DNA from: an uncultured Faecalibacterium sp.
Lineage (GTDB): Bacteria; Bacillota; Clostridia; Oscillospirales; Ruminococcaceae
Direction of reading: 5' to 3'
DNA length: 6,072 nt
Assembly (NCBI GenBank): GCA_937917475.1
Contig: CALDNF010000020.1
Coordinates: 1 to 6,072 of the forward strand
Shown here piece after piece: positions 5,109-6,072 of the stretch (the first letter of the stretch is position 1; each line of letters starts with the position of its first letter). The notes beneath the pieces were generated by a model. It was not told the origin of the DNA, did not search any database, and saw only the letters and a program-made list of their open reading frames with translations. The translations under genes and the position numbers were made by a program.

Positions 5109-6072
5109 GTGAATCATTTGGGAGATTATGACGTCATCGTGATTGGTGCGGGCCATGCGGGTATTGAAGCGGCCCATGCTGCCGCCGTTCTCGGTGCAAA
5201 AACGGCGGTGTTCACCATGAGTCTGGATGCCATCGGAAATATGCCCTGCAACCCCAGCATCGGCGGCACCGCAAAGGGCACGCTGGTGCGGGAGCTGGAT
5301 GCGCTGGGCGGCGTGATGGGTCTGGCGGCGGATGCCACCTACCTGCAAAGCCGGATGCTCAACAAGGGCAAGGGCCCGGCCGTCCATGCCCTGCGGGTAC
5401 AGACTGACCGAAAACGCTACCACGAATACATGAAGCACGCACTGGAACTCACCCCCGGCCTTGCTATCCATCAGGCCGAGGTGGTAAAGATCGAGGTCGA
5501 AGATGGCCGGGTGAGGGGAGTGGTCACCCAGCTCAATGGCGAGTACGGTGCAAAGTGCGTGGTCATTGCCACCGGCACCAATCTGGGCGGAAAAATTTTT
5601 GTGGGCGATGCATGGTATGCTTCCGGCCCTGATGGGATGCACGCCGCCAAGGCCCTGACCGAGAGCCTGAAGGAGGTGGGCCTGCCCCTTCGCCGGTTCA
5701 AAACCGGCACCCCCGCCCGGGTCCATCGCCGGAGCATCGATTTCTCCCAATTGGAGTGCCAGCCCGGTGACCCGGACAATGAACTTCAGCCGTTCAGCTT
5801 TCTGACGGATGCCCCCATGCACAACAAGGTGGAGTGCTGGATCGCCTATACCAACCCCGAGACCCACAAAATTATTCTGGATAACATTCAGCGCAGCCCT
5901 CTGTACGGCGGAATGATCGAGGGTGTGGGCCCCCGGTATTGCCCCTCCATCGAAGACAAGGTGGTGCGCTTTGCGGGCAAGGACCGCCACCCCATCTTTG
6001 TGGAGCCCTGCGGTGAAAACACCGAGGAAATGTATCTGCAGGGTGCTTCCAGCAGTCTGCCGGAAGATGTGC
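5109..6072 (+). CDS. mnmG: tRNA uridine-5-carboxymethylaminomethyl modification enzyme MnmG (5' part)
   Basis: FAD-dependent partner of MnmE in the modification of C5 of tRNA U34. The window holds 321 codons, about half of a protein usually near 620-630 residues; the frame is open to the edge. The FAD-binding Rossmann motif VIGAGHAGIEAA is at residues 11-22 (GAGHAG 13-18). Other family blocks are NMPCNPSIGG (44-53), LNKGKGPAV (84-92), VIATGTNLGG (152-161), FKTGTPAR (197-204) and GVGPRYCPSIEDKVVRF (272-288). C47 and C277 fall at the positions of the two conserved cysteines of the E. coli enzyme. The usual GAGHAGCEAA reads GAGHAGIEAA here, a mild change. The start is GTG. Placement after mnmE is classic, but a 188-nt structured gap separates them, so they may share a transcript without close translational coupling. 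Confidence 0.97.
   Translation, partial: MNHLGDYDVIVIGAGHAGIEAAHAAAVLGAKTAVFTMSLDAIGNMPCNPSIGGTAKGTLVRELDALGGVMGLAADATYLQSRMLNKGKGPAVHALRVQTDRKRYHEYMKHALELTPGLAIHQAEVVKIEVEDGRVRGVVTQLNGEYGAKCVVIATGTNLGGKIFVGDAWYASGPDGMHAAKALTESLKEVGLPLRRFKTGTPARVHRRSIDFSQLECQPGDPDNELQPFSFLTDAPMHNKVECWIAYTNPETHKIILDNIQRSPLYGGMIEGVGPRYCPSIEDKVVRFAGKDRHPIFVEPCGENTEEMYLQGASSSLPEDV

Overview
The window holds the conserved rpmH-rnpA-yidD-yidC-jag-mnmE-mnmG cluster found close to the replication origin of many Firmicutes. All genes lie on the + strand. The sequence is GC-rich. Its features are a YidC with no lipoprotein signal, a KH/R3H Jag (KhpB), textbook AAGGAGG-type ribosome binding sites, and intrinsic terminators. 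Together these suggest a GC-rich member of the Clostridia, most likely the Faecalibacterium/Subdoligranulum part of the Oscillospiraceae. That placement is an inference from protein style and composition. No database search was run.

Layout. Positions 1-62 are the 3' end of rpmH (ribosomal protein L34). The gap to rnpA carries two intrinsic terminators in series, with an extended -10 promoter abutting the U-tract of the second. rnpA (RNase P protein) and yidD overlap by ATGA. A 91-nt gap between yidD and yidC is mostly one long hairpin that includes the only Shine-Dalgarno-like bases of yidC. yidC is followed after 5 nt by jag, and a strong terminator ends that unit. The jag-mnmE gap contains an inverted pair of DnaA-box-like sequences and an extended -10 promoter. 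mnmE is followed by a 188-nt gap, most of it a large imperfect palindrome that can fold into a branched structure. mnmG then starts at a GTG and runs off the right edge.

The genes fall into three themes. L34 and RNase P protein serve translation and tRNA maturation. YidD and YidC insert membrane proteins, with the RNA-binding protein Jag co-transcribed with them. MnmE and MnmG together form the enzyme that modifies the wobble uridine (U34) of certain tRNAs. From terminators and promoters I infer three transcription units: rpmH; rnpA-yidD-yidC-jag; and mnmE with mnmG.

The genes themselves are ordinary housekeeping genes, and I see no mobile-element gene, CRISPR array, or new multi-gene system. 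The less expected material is non-coding: the yidC leader hairpin, the palindrome between mnmE and mnmG, and the inverted repeat before mnmE. Two protein details also stand out: an RGG-rich tail on Jag, and a threonine in YidC where the groove arginine is expected.
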